Shown here one piece after another: positions 24,084 to 33,494 of a stretch of DNA of 64,000 nucleotides. Position numbers and translations under genes: made by a program. This DNA is from Piezodorus guildinii (Eukaryota > Arthropoda > Insecta > Hemiptera > Pentatomidae), in contig CM041295.1 of NCBI GenBank assembly GCA_023052935.1, positions 20,088,880 to 20,152,879 of the forward strand, written 5' to 3'. The notes beneath the pieces were generated by a model that worked only from the letters and a program-made list of their open reading frames with translations, had not been told where the DNA came from and ran no database searches. Each line of letters starts with the position of its first letter. Position 1 is the first letter of the stretch.

Positions 24084-24565
24084 GAGTAGGTAGTTATTGC
24101 CCGCCTGAGGATAGGACACTGCCGCCTCACTCATGAGCACCTCATAGCACGAAGGGATCCGTCTCGATGTCAACTGTGTAAAGTGACTCTCACAGTAAGT
24201 CATATTTTTGAAGAGTGTCCTCGTTATAGGGAATTTGTAAAATGTAGCTTACCACGTAAAGTCTCGGAGGCATTGAGCGATAGTGATCGGGCCGTCGACG
24301 GTGTCATTCAATTGGTGAAGAACATTCGTTTATATCACCTCATTTAACACATTCAGGCTATTTTACGCACGTTTTGATATTTTACTCACAATTTTTATTT
24401 ATTTATTTTATTCTTTTTTTTTTAATTTTATTTTTATTTTTGTATTTATTTGTAATTTTTTTTCTTTTTTTCTCTCCATCATAGGTAAGTTATCGTCTTC
24501 TGAAGATGTTTTGGGAATAATAACCACTCGCAGTTTTTTGCCCTTAAAACCAAAACAACAACAAC
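24084..24565 (+). pseudogene. LINE 3' end with RNase H-type terminal domain, perfect TSD
   Basis: Second copy of the element at 8827. The Cys/His block is recognisable (ATGTCAACTGTGTAAAGTG) and the 3' end is CCAAAACAACAACAAC. AACGTATGACTT at 24072-24083 recurs exactly at 24566-24577, a 12-bp target-site duplication. The insert is only about 480 bp. Confidence 0.85.
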
Positions 24566-24577
24566 AACGTATGACTT

Positions 24578-25392
24578 CTCTTTCCGTATGAGATTTTACT
24601 TTTGAATTCTTCAAACCAGAAGAAATGTCAATCATCCCTACCTTAACCCTCAATACGTATTTTAATAACGCATTCTATAAATTTAAGTCATAAAAAAAAA
24701 TTCCTAATCTACCCCACGACCTTATGGAAAATTAGCTACTTACTGTTCATTGGCTACCACTATAACTTAGGTTTTGCATCAGCGTCTTCTGCAAATTGCA
24801 CCAGGATGTGCAGAATATTACTCATTTATACAAAAGCAGCACTTGATAAACGAATGAGTATTTATGAAGTGATTTCATAGGTAAATCCCGTTATATCGAA
24901 ATAAATACTTATTTGAACAGCATAGAGAGAACTGGAATATTTAACACTGTTTATTCAGAACTTGATGTCTCATGTTTTTCTTCAGAGAGAGTTCAATCAA
25001 AATTGTTAGAACAGCTTTGAGAAAATTTAAATTCGTATGCAATCACTGATATAAAACGGCACTTCCCATAAGCAAATTTTTGTAGAAAAGTAGTCGTTAA
25101 TCTCTAGGCATACAAATATCTTTAAAATGTTTACTGTTCAATCCATTTCAAATCGTCCGGTGTTGATTAATTTGATCGCTCAACATTTTCATGATTTTTT
25201 TAGCAGTTATTATGTGACCTTTTCTCGATGTAAAACTGTGGATAAAACATTTTCCTGGCAGATAAAACTTTTAGACTTACATCCAAGAAAGTTCCGCGGC
25301 TGGAAACATGATTTGGGAAAATGTCTCGAGTTCTGGTAATTGTATAGATATTTAATGAAAACATAAATAAAAATCTGGTGCGGCCAACACAC
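24578..25392. other. no gene recognised
   Basis: Frames of 60-70 codons at 25127-25401 overlap on both strands and carry no motif. Confidence 0.45.
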
Positions 25393-26597
25393 GACTTTCA
25401 CTTACCTCCACTTTTAAAATCAATGAAATAATTTTCAAAAACAGTTAGGGATAAAAATACGTGAAACTATTAAAGAATTAATTTTTTTTTTTTTTTTTTT
25501 TTTTTATTTATTTATTGTAATTTACAACTGTATTAAACAACACAATAAGTAAATATGAGGAATGAAAAAAAAATGTCATGAAAATGTCTTGAGAAAGAAC
25601 AACCCAGTGGTAGCACTTCACTAACTATTTTAACTCAGTAGGTCCCGAGGCCACCTTCTTTTCAGTCGCCTTGGAGGATTATCTGGGATATCTAAGGAAG
25701 ATAAATTACGGACAAGTGGATTTGTATGGGCAGGGAGTTTAGAATGAAAAGAGGAGTATCTATCACGGGCTATGTCTGCAACAAATGGGATGTTAAGGTC
25801 ATTATGAATGAGTTGATAAAGAATTAATTAAATTCAATTTATATAGAAACATGTGTTTTATTTAAAAAATCTATTATATTATTATCTAAAATAATCAGTT
25901 AGTTTTAACTTCATTTCATCACTCTCTATTAACTTTTAAAAGCTTGTGTATGAGATAATATTTTTTCTAAAATCTTTAGTTTTCAAACAGTATATCATAC
26001 ATGTTATTACTGCTCTTATGTTCAAAAACGAAAAATTGCATTAAAAAAATATTTTTTCTGTTTTCTCCTTTGGTTGGGTATCGAATTCATTCAATTTATA
26101 TATTTACCTGTTTTTCGTCAATGGTAACAAGATAATATAGTTATTTTTATAGAATCTACAAAATTAAAGGTAGTTAAGGGGAAGAAAATATCGGTATTTA
26201 AGCCCTGTCAGACCAATTTAATCAGAATAAAACCTACATGATATTAAAGCCCATTAAATTTTACATCGATATAGCGAGTTTAATCAAAATCGTCGTAACT
26301 GTTCTCGAGAAAATCGAAAAAAGGTGCAAAATGCATGGTATAAAGTGCCTCTTCTGGTAAGCTCATTTTGATGAAAAAGGTTTTGTCACGTCTCGGGCGT
26401 ATATTTGTCTTAAATATGAAATTTCAGTTTCATGGGACTTACCGTTTCCGCCCGGGAGTTACCACACACACACACATACCTTTTAGCGGGAGTTGGTTAT
26501 TTGGACTCAGGGGACCCTAAAACACGTATTTCAGTTGAAAACTGGAATTCGAAAATTTTCACGATCGCAATACTTTCCCTTACTATATTAAGTGAAA
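25393..26597 (+). mobile_element. family A, most complete copy with both ends
   Basis: Left end ACTTTCACTTACCTCCAC and right end TTAAGTGAAAGT are inverted. Without the Jockey insertion the copy is about 860 bp. Order of blocks: left end, TTTCTCCTTTGGTTGGGTAT, GCCCATTAAATTTTACATCG, (AC)n at 26463-26476, GACTCAGGGGACCCTAAAAC, right end. No transposase frame. Confidence 0.7.
25484..25816 (-). mobile_element. Jockey-like LINE tail inserted in family A, perfect TSD
   Basis: Poly(T) then TAATTTACAACTGTATTAAA is the complement of the Jockey 3' end. TAAAGAATTAATT at 25471-25483 is repeated exactly at 25817-25829. The body has AGTGGTAGCACTTCACTAAC and CCACCTTCTTTTCAGTCGCC, nearly identical to 52.9 kb. 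Confidence 0.9.
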
Positions 26598-26639
26598 GTA
26601 AAAATATATCAAGGATCTACTTTACATAAAGTCGTGTGA

Positions 26640-27255
26640 ACATACCTCCGTAGTTATAATCAATTTAAAACTTTTTAAATACATTTAGAGATGAAAATAT
26701 ATAATCATATATTTTATTAAATAATCTATTACATTATTATAAAATATAATATTTTTTCTAAAACCTTTTGCTTCCAACGGTATGCTACGCGTCTATATTA
26801 CTGTTTTTATGTTCAAAAACAAATATTGCATAAAAAAATATTTTTGCTCTTTTCTCCTTTAGTTGGATATTGTATTGGTTATAATTATATATTTATCAGT
26901 GCTAAAAATATGATTAAAGGTATTTTAGAAGAAGAAAATTTAAAATATCGGGATTTAAGCCCTGTCAGACTATTTCAATCAGAATGAAACCTACATCATA
27001 TTAAAGCCCATTAAATTGTACATCGATATAGGGAGTTTAATCCAAATCGTTACAGCCGTATTTGAGAAAATCATGCAAAGTTAATAAATGCATGGTATAA
27101 AGTGGCTCTACCACACACGGACACACACACACCCACCTTTTTCCGAGACTTATGGACTCAGGGATCCTGAAACGTGTTTTTCCGGTGAAAACCGGAATCA
27201 GAAAATTTTCACGAACGCAATACTTCCTCTTACTATATATTTCATATATAAATAA
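26640..27255 (+). repeat. family A repeat, shortened copy
   Basis: Follows the previous copy within about 45 bp. Has ATACCTCCGTAGTTATAATC at the left, GCCCATTAAATTGTACATCG, a short (AC)n at 27118-27130 and TATATATTTCATATATAAAT at the right. Internal deletions relative to the 25.4 kb copy. Confidence 0.65.
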
Positions 27256-27309
27256 TGTAAAAAAATAAAATAAATAAATTATCCACTTTATTCACCGTTG
27301 AAGTAACCC

Positions 27310-27445
27310 AGTGGCTCCAAACAAGTGTTCTGCGGACCCCCGATAAGTGGGGCGAAACACCGAATTATTGGACATTGTAGTATTATGGTCAGACTGTTGG
27401 CCGTACGAAAAAAAGGTTAAACGTAGACCTCCATTATTTTTTGAC
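27310..27445 (+). mobile_element. hAT-like terminus and dispersed 85-bp repeat
   Basis: CAGTGGCTCCAAACAAGTG then TCTGCGGACCCCCGAT looks like a hAT end of the CAGTGGTTCCCAAAC type. It runs into the repeat block also seen at 21905. Near 28895-28930 the complement of GCCCCACAGCGCGCCGGGGG then TCTGCGAG resembles the inner part of the same end, so an old element of about 1.6 kb may span 27310-28960. Confidence 0.35.
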
Positions 27446-27500
27446 GAGGAATCGTTTTATGTATTCATATTTTATGTATTCCACTCGTCTACCAGACGCC

Positions 27501-27533
27501 CTGATGATGACCCACAATGGGGGTCGAAACGTT
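27501..27533 (+). ncRNA. hammerhead-like ribozyme motif
   Basis: CTGATGA (27501-27507), one T, stem GACCC (27509-27513) with GGGTC (27521-27525) around ACAATGG, then GAAAC (27526-27530). CUGAUGA, stem II and GAAA are the conserved strands of hammerhead ribozymes. Stem III would be very short, as reported for Penelope-like elements, and stem I is not clearly paired here. The motif may be inactive. Confidence 0.55.
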
Positions 27534-27804
27534 GGCAAACAATAAAATAGTTGAAACTATTCAGTTGTTTCATTTAATGACCGCCACCCGGACTAATTCC
27601 TTCAGTATTCATATTTTAGTTTTGATGAACAGTGTGTCGCAGAAGACACAATTTATTTGTTTTAAATTGGAACCCTACGATTTGACGTCGTAAATTGATT
27701 TCACACCCCATTTCTCGCAACTTTTACTTAGGATACTTTTTTTTGGAGTATGAAGATTTTGGGCAAACCAAAATCTCCCCTTTTCCAAATAAGAGGAGTA
27801 GGCA

Positions 27805-28076
27805 ATAGGGGTGGGCATAATCGAATGACGATTATCGGATCATTCGGATTAATCGATTATTGGTTTAATCGGTGTGGATAAGCGAATGATCATTCGAACT
27901 GAACTGTTTAAGGATAATCGAGGGATTATGAGGAGCTCGAACGACTTTTTTTTTTTTTTTTTTTTTTTGTCACATATATTGTCTCTCACAATGCATACTA
28001 ATCAGGTCATTCGATTATTTAAATCATCGAAGTCAAATCATCCGATTATGACGATCATTCGATTATGCCCACCCCT
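27805..28076. mobile_element. hAT-like MITE, 272 bp
   Basis: AGTAGGCA at 27797-27804 recurs at 28077-28084, an exact 8-bp target duplication as made by hAT transposases. The ends AGGGGTGGGCATAATCGAAT (left) and the complement of ATTCGATTATGCCCACCCCT (right) match perfectly and pairing goes on inwards with gaps. The interior has repeated AATCGA/ATTCGA motifs and poly(T) at 27943-27968. No coding capacity; the 89-codon frame over it is not a gene. Confidence 0.85.
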
Positions 28077-28084
28077 AGTAGGCA

Positions 28085-28900
28085 CCATCCAAGTGAAAAA
28101 AAAACGTGCGAAATCCATACAAATTTTTTTCAACATATTATAACTAGTTACTTTTAGTAGTTATTTTTGTACTTAATTATATATTTAAAACAAATTATTT
28201 TTTAATTATCTATAGGTATGTTGTTTTCGTCAAAAAAAAAAAAAAGTATTAACAAATTTAGAGCATCAGGTGATAATTTATTTTTACGATTTATAAGAAT
28301 TAAAGATGTACGTAATAATACTACGTAATAATACGTCCATAATGTATAAAAAAACATTTAAAACAAAGAAACTGGAATTTATAGGGACAACAAAGAAAAA
28401 AAAAAAAAAAAAAGCAAGAGCTAAAAGGGAAAAGAATTTCAAACTTTTTTTCTCGTAAACCGGCACGAACCCGCAGGTAATTATTAATGGAAAGTAAAGT
28501 ATAATCCTTTCAGTTAATTTCTGTGGTGTTAGATTTCTGGGCGATTGTCGTTATGAATATTTTAATTTTTATTATGTTTTTCATTAATAAAAACTTTAAG
28601 AATCTATAAACGTTTAAGCTGCCTTCACTTGAATTGTGATAATAACGTTAAATTATCGGAATAAAGATGATTCATTAATTTTGTTTCATCAAAATTGTTG
28701 TAAAAAGTTTTTTAAAAAAGGACATTTTCCATGGACGGTCGTTTTAATAAGATGTCTTTAGGTGGAAATTGTTAATTAAAAAAAAAAAAAAAACTGACGA
28801 TGGACAATGATACTAGAAACTAAGCAGAACAGGTTAACCAAAAAAATATGGGGAAATTCGAAATTTCAGATATTGGTCCATTGTCCACCGAATGCATAGG
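28085..28900. other. no gene recognised
   Basis: Contains several poly(A) runs (28231-28246, 28393-28413, 28777-28792). The 60-codon minus frame at 28284-28466 is driven by poly(A). Confidence 0.5.
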
Positions 28901-28984
28901 CTCGCCCCACAGCGCGCCGGGGGTCTGCGAGATGTTATTGGGAATTCATTTTAAATTAGTTTAAAATATTTATGAATCCCGGCG

Positions 28985-29854
28985 CACAGTGGAAAATATA
29001 ACCGATTTAGGGGGACAACATTCTGAAACTTGTCCATATTTAACCTTTGGGGTCCCAGATTACGGAAACAATTTTAAAAATGAATTATTTTTTGACGTGA
29101 TTGGCGAGCGTACAGTGGTCAAACATCAAATTTATTTGCTAAAATCGAAAACTTTACACTTTACGTTTAAAGTCCCAGAACACAGGGAAAAAAAATACAA
29201 AAAATCTAATTATGGCTCGGGGTTGCTAAATAGATGTATTTTTATCATTTAGGAAACTCTTCAAATTATAGGTGGTAAAACTTTTTATTGTTTTTTTGTA
29301 AAACTTTTGATTGTTGTTGTGTCTGAAAAAAAATTATGTATCACCCAAAACACAACCAAATTCGCACAAATCGCAAAATTCTTTGTAATATTTAAAGACT
29401 AGAAAGATTGATTAAATATACCCTAAAAAACAAATCCTTGGGGTAACTTGGGGGTTATATAGTTTTTCGATATTAAATAGGGGCTTACATTTGAAAATTG
29501 CTAAATTAACTTTACAGGTAGATTGCAATGTATATTCAATAACGAGTTTGGAAATATAATGTCTTACCTGTCTCAGCAATGTCCATTGTTAAATAAAAGC
29601 AAAAAGACTTTGTGCTAAACACACCTTGACCACAATAAATGGCCATCGAATAAAGATAATCCCACTGTCGGTTATTAGGCACTTGTGTGAACAGGAATGA
29701 TTCAGTCATTTACTATTTATTTTTAAACAGGGTATTGCGGAAAATATTAGTATTAAGGGTCTTGCCAACTAATAATAAAAAGGTGAAGCCCTGGAAAATT
29801 CCAAACTTTGGACTTGATTTTTGTCCACGTAAATTGGTGATTTTGCCCACTGTG
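28985..29854. mobile_element. Transib-like non-autonomous element, 870 bp
   Basis: Left end CACAGTGG (28985) and right end complement CACAGTGG (29854) head terminal inverted repeats that match at about 27 of the first 34 positions (shared ACC, ATTTA and GGACAA blocks). Both are flanked by 5-bp GC-rich direct repeats, CGGCG at 28980-28984 and CGACG at 29855-29859. The CACAGTG heptamer and GC-rich 5-bp duplication are hallmarks of Transib, the transposon family related to RAG1. No transposase motif was found in the 63-87 codon frames. Confidence 0.7.
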
Positions 29855-29989
29855 CGACGTGAACGTGTTAAGTATTAAACAGATAAATATGTAATTTTGG
29901 TTATTTACGACATTTCGTTTTTGAACTAGACTCGCCACATACACATGGTAAGCATACAGGCCTTTATTATTATTATTTGTACTGACGGA

Positions 29990-30600
29990 ACCCCATTTCG
30001 TGTATTTCTGTTAAAAACTCGAATTCGAAAAATGTCACGATTAGCTAATCTACTACATATTTCTCAAACAAACTTTTTTTTTTTTTTTTTGAAGATTTTA
30101 TAAATATATGACTTTTTTCAATTATTTCTTTCTCTTTCCCTTTTTTTTTAAAACTTCTTCTTAGGATCAATGTTCGAATGAAATCGAAACAAATTTCGTC
30201 ATACAAAAATAATAGGACTAAAATGAACTATTTCTAAAATGAAGAACAATACAACTATCATATTTGGATGACTATACATAAGTTTTTGAATAAGAATACC
30301 AAAGAGTGGATGATCTTTGATTCCTCGTCATATTACTAGTCAAATTGTAGCTAGATTTCCGTTCGACGAAGATGAAGATGGTTTGACTATGGCATTAAAA
30401 AGCAAATACAAATTCAGGCTTGAGTTTGTGGCGGATGCTTCACACGCTCGCTCACAGATAGCGGTAGCGGCGTCCACATGGATTACCGGCCAAATATATG
30501 AAGACGTACAATTTAATAATATTGTACAATGTAACTCATTAATACCATTGTAAATATCTTTTTTTATGTAATTGATTTATAAGAATTAATAAACCTGTCA
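29990..30600. other. no recognised gene; small family A scrap
   Basis: About 29990-30060 resembles a family A end (CTCGAATTCGAAAAATGTCA). A 78-codon frame at 30317-30553 has less AT-rich sequence (GCGGTAGCGGCGTCCACATG) than its surroundings, but no family could be assigned. Confidence 0.35.
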
Positions 30601-30603
30601 AGG

Positions 30604-30738
30604 TAATTTGACCTAGGGACTAGACGCTAGTCTGGTAGCATAGCTCTCACCGTCAATTATCGACATAGATGACTAACATCCCCAAGAGCTGGCACAGCTC
30701 TGCAGATCACTTAACTGGTATATCCCTAGGTCAGATTA
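30604..30738. repeat. 135-bp element with 16-bp terminal inverted repeats
   Basis: TAATTTGACCTAGGGA (30604-30619) and the complement of TCCCTAGGTCAGATTA (30723-30738) differ at one base. It lies 17 bp past the gag stop codon. A small MITE is the simplest reading; no clear target duplication is seen. Confidence 0.5.
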
Positions 30739-30755
30739 ATTCTGTCTTTGTAACA

Positions 30756-31433
30756 TTAGGCCCCCATTTGCGCTTTGAGAGCGGCTACTTCGTCAGTCAG
30801 GCGCTCGATGGCCGCACCTATGTCTCCTCCATCTCTTCTTGAAGGCCCCGGAGTTGGCTCCGGCTGATAAGCCATAATCGGATTACCTGGGGGTTGCTGA
30901 ATCTCAGCTATTTTATCTGCTATGCGGGCCAACTTGGTCAGATCAGTATGATCGGTAGCAGCCAAAGCTGCCTGCATTCCCTCAGGTAACCCCCGGAGCC
31001 ACAAAGTACTAAGCATGTCCTCCGGGACCTTCTCTCCTGCCAGCTGCTGCATCTCTCGCAGAAATTGGGAAGGCCTCTGATCGCCAAATTTCTGCTCTTC
31101 CAGGAGTTTTTTCATCTTCCAGCTATCTGACTGCCCGAAGCTGGAAAGTAGCCGCTCTTTTAACCTTTCATAGGGCTCATTAACAGGCGGATTACGAGCC
31201 AGATCTGCGACTTGTCGAAGAGTCTGAAAATCAAGCTGGGCGATAATCAGCTGAAATTTGCTCTTACTATTACTGATCTTACATGAGCTGAATACCGCCT
31301 CAGCTTGAATGAACCACAGATCTGGCTCTTCTCTATAAAAAGATGGCAATCTCGCCAGCGCATTGGGGGCCGATGCTGACTCCACCTCCACTTTCTTGTC
31401 CTCTAAGTCCAGCGTTAATAAGTCGAATGGCAT
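30756..31433 (-). CDS. Ty3/gypsy-type retrotransposon Gag, 225 residues
   Basis: The protein has the usual architecture of metazoan gypsy Gag: a start region with LPSFYREEPDLWFIQAEAVF, a central helical capsid-like part (NPPVNEPYERLKERLLSSFG, KKLLEEQKFGDQRPSQFLRE, LWLRGLPEGMQAALAA), and a basic/proline linker before a short coiled-coil end. There is no zinc knuckle, and no protease, reverse transcriptase or integrase follows; the sequence runs into the TIR element at 30604-30738. The frame is intact, so the copy is fairly young but truncated. It would package element RNA. The composition is clearly less AT-rich than its neighbours. Confidence 0.85.
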   Translation of the reverse strand: MPFDLLTLDLEDKKVEVESASAPNALARLPSFYREEPDLWFIQAEAVFSSCKISNSKSKFQLIIAQLDFQTLRQVADLARNPPVNEPYERLKERLLSSFGQSDSWKMKKLLEEQKFGDQRPSQFLREMQQLAGEKVPEDMLSTLWLRGLPEGMQAALAATDHTDLTKLARIADKIAEIQQPPGNPIMAYQPEPTPGPSRRDGGDIGAAIERLTDEVAALKAQMGA

Positions 31434-32530
31434 TATAAAGATATTGAGGGAAAAATAAAAAAAGGAGAAAGAGAAGAAAAAAATAGTTTAACACTCACCG
31501 TCGGAGTCACCACTTTTGAGGTGGTGAGGGCAAAATGACTACAGCCTGGCACTATGGGTTCAAATGGTTCTTTTATTGTTCTGAAGGTTTAAGACAGTTG
31601 AATAAAATGAGGAATAACATAATATAAAAAAGAAGAAAGCAATATGAGGAGCACACACTAATCGAGATAGATCAAAACCACAGCTGGTGAGAGGTTGCAA
31701 TGGATTTGCCACTGTAAAATAAAATAATCTTTCTACTATCATAAAACACAGAAAATAAAATAATAAATAAAAATGACCCTCAATTAAATATAAAGAAAAC
31801 TAAAATATAAACATGTTTGAGGCAGTGACAAATCCATTTCACATAACCTCTTTGCTCCCACCAGCTGTGTGTTATAACCTCACTCCCTCACACACATCAG
31901 GCCCATCACAAGGTCTATCTTCTTTTAACTTTTTTCTCTCCTCCTAACCAAAACTACTGTCGTGCTATTACCACGCAGGGTGAATTCTTTCCCCCTAAAC
32001 AACACTCATGTCGTGGTACTACCACGCAGGGTGAATGGCTTCCCCCCTAACCAACACTACAGACGTTCTACTACCACGCAGGGTGAATTCTTTCCCCCTA
32101 TCCAACACTACTGTCGTGCTACCACCACGCAGGGTATAACCCTTCCTTAACAGTCCCCTCTGCTAATTGGTAGGATTGCCCCCTACCTGGCAGAGTAATA
32201 TCATACTTGGTGCTGCGTTACGTGCTACTACCACGGCGAGCACCATATCCATCTAACTCTCTTCCTTGCATGAATAGGCAATTGTCGAGGTCTTCTGAGA
32301 CCCTTTCTTGTCCATTATAACAACCATACCTCGACAAGTTCTTTCCATAAATATGTGTGTGCCTGTGTATGTATGTTATATATATATATATATACATACA
32401 TATATATGTATATTTGAAGAGAAAACTCCTTTTGTCGCACCGCACACAGATTTTTTTGTAGGCTGTGAGTGAGGTTAAGGACTCGATTGGTGAACTCGGA
32501 CCCCACCGCTTGTACCCGAGCGATAAAGAT
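31434..32530 (-). mobile_element. 5' flank of the gypsy element, probable LTR and leader
   Basis: This is the stretch upstream of Gag on the minus strand. It contains the 51-bp tandem repeats and TGTGTGTTATAACCTCACTC. A leader with a CCTCACCACCTC motif lies just before Gag. Since no second LTR is present, the borders cannot be proven. Frames of 60-75 codons here are repeat artefacts. Confidence 0.4.
31955..32160. repeat. 51-52 bp tandem repeat, four units
   Basis: CCACGCAGGG starts at 31971, 32022, 32074 and about 32125, with the shared unit TTCCCCCTAACCAACACTAC and TGTCGTGCTA(C/T)TACC. A partial unit (CGTGCTACTACCACGG) is at 32221. Unit-to-unit identity is high. Confidence 0.85.
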
Positions 32531-32666
32531 ACTTCACTGCTGTGTTTACATCATTCAATTTATATGTAATATTTTTATTAATAACTATTATCAATTATTC
32601 AATAGTTTTTAATAGTTAGTATTGATACTTCATAATAATTATTATTTTAAGTATCATTTGTTTTAA

Positions 32667-33011
32667 ATCTTTGGTTTATATTGTGATATCAATGTTGTTA
32701 GTGGTAAATTATATAGTCGAAGAACATTAATCATTATTTATCAATTTTTCGATAATTTAAATGATGATAGAGTTGATAGCAATAAACATGATGAAATTTA
32801 TAGGCATACATTTACTGAGAATATTCCTATAGAAGAGAGTTTAGTAGCTCGGCAAGAAACAGTAACGTGGAATAATAATCTGTATTTAAATATAGCCTCA
32901 GGAGAAAATAACGTGCCTATAAGTTTATTATTTGATGAACACGCTGAAGAATTCCATTTACTTATTTTTAATTTCTATAGAATTAAAAAAAATAATAACT
33001 TTAAATTCTGA
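32667..33011 (+). pseudogene. open frame of 114 codons without a clear start, unidentified
   Basis: The frame is open from the stop at 32664-32666 to TGA at 33009-33011. It encodes an acidic hydrophilic segment (NDDRVDSNKHDEIY, then ARQETVTWNNNLYLNIASGE, then ISLLFDEHAEEF). The composition looks coding, unlike the low-complexity frames around it. The GENNVPISLLFDEHAEEF part vaguely recalls proteins of Helitron-type elements, but I would not assign it. It ends just before the (AT)n and the CR1 element. Confidence 0.4.
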
Positions 33012-33074
33012 TTTGTTTCTCATTTATCATACTAATCCGATCCATAATAATACTACATAATACATAATATTATT

Positions 33075-33078
<4 letters not shown>

Positions 33079-33149
<71 letters not shown>
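33079..33149. repeat. (AT)n microsatellite
   Basis: About 70 bp of alternating AT at the 5' border of the CR1-like element. Confidence 0.95.
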
Positions 33150-33152
<3 letters not shown>

Positions 33153-33494
33153 TCTGGCCAGGGACGGCATTGAGGCAACTTGTACCGCTCCTACAGTTCT
33201 TCTTATCACGTAAATATTGCTATTTGTATCCTGTTTCGTTATACTTTTTGAAGTGTACATCAATTGAACGAACAAAGTGTCACTTAAAAAGCTCGTGAAT
33301 GTGCGCATAACTACACAATAACAAAGGTAGTAATTTACTGGGCTTTAGGCGGTCGAGAGAGAAAGTTAATCCTTAATCCCTCAAGGATTAAACGTCTAGG
33401 CACCGCACTACCTAGCGTAAACATCTTAAAAGCGAGATTTATATACATATAAATTCATTTATTTTTTTCTTACGTACTCTCTGAAATTAACAAA

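Noticed and set aside
29753..29944. Transposase of the Transib-like element
   Set aside because: The short frames in 28989-29944 lack catalytic or zinc-binding motifs of Transib transposases.
31955..32160. CRISPR array
   Set aside because: The 51-52 bp units are contiguous tandem repeats without unique spacers, and the genome is eukaryotic.
33027..33308. 93-codon minus frame with Tyr/Ile repeats
   Set aside because: Caused by the (AT)n tract at the CR1 border.
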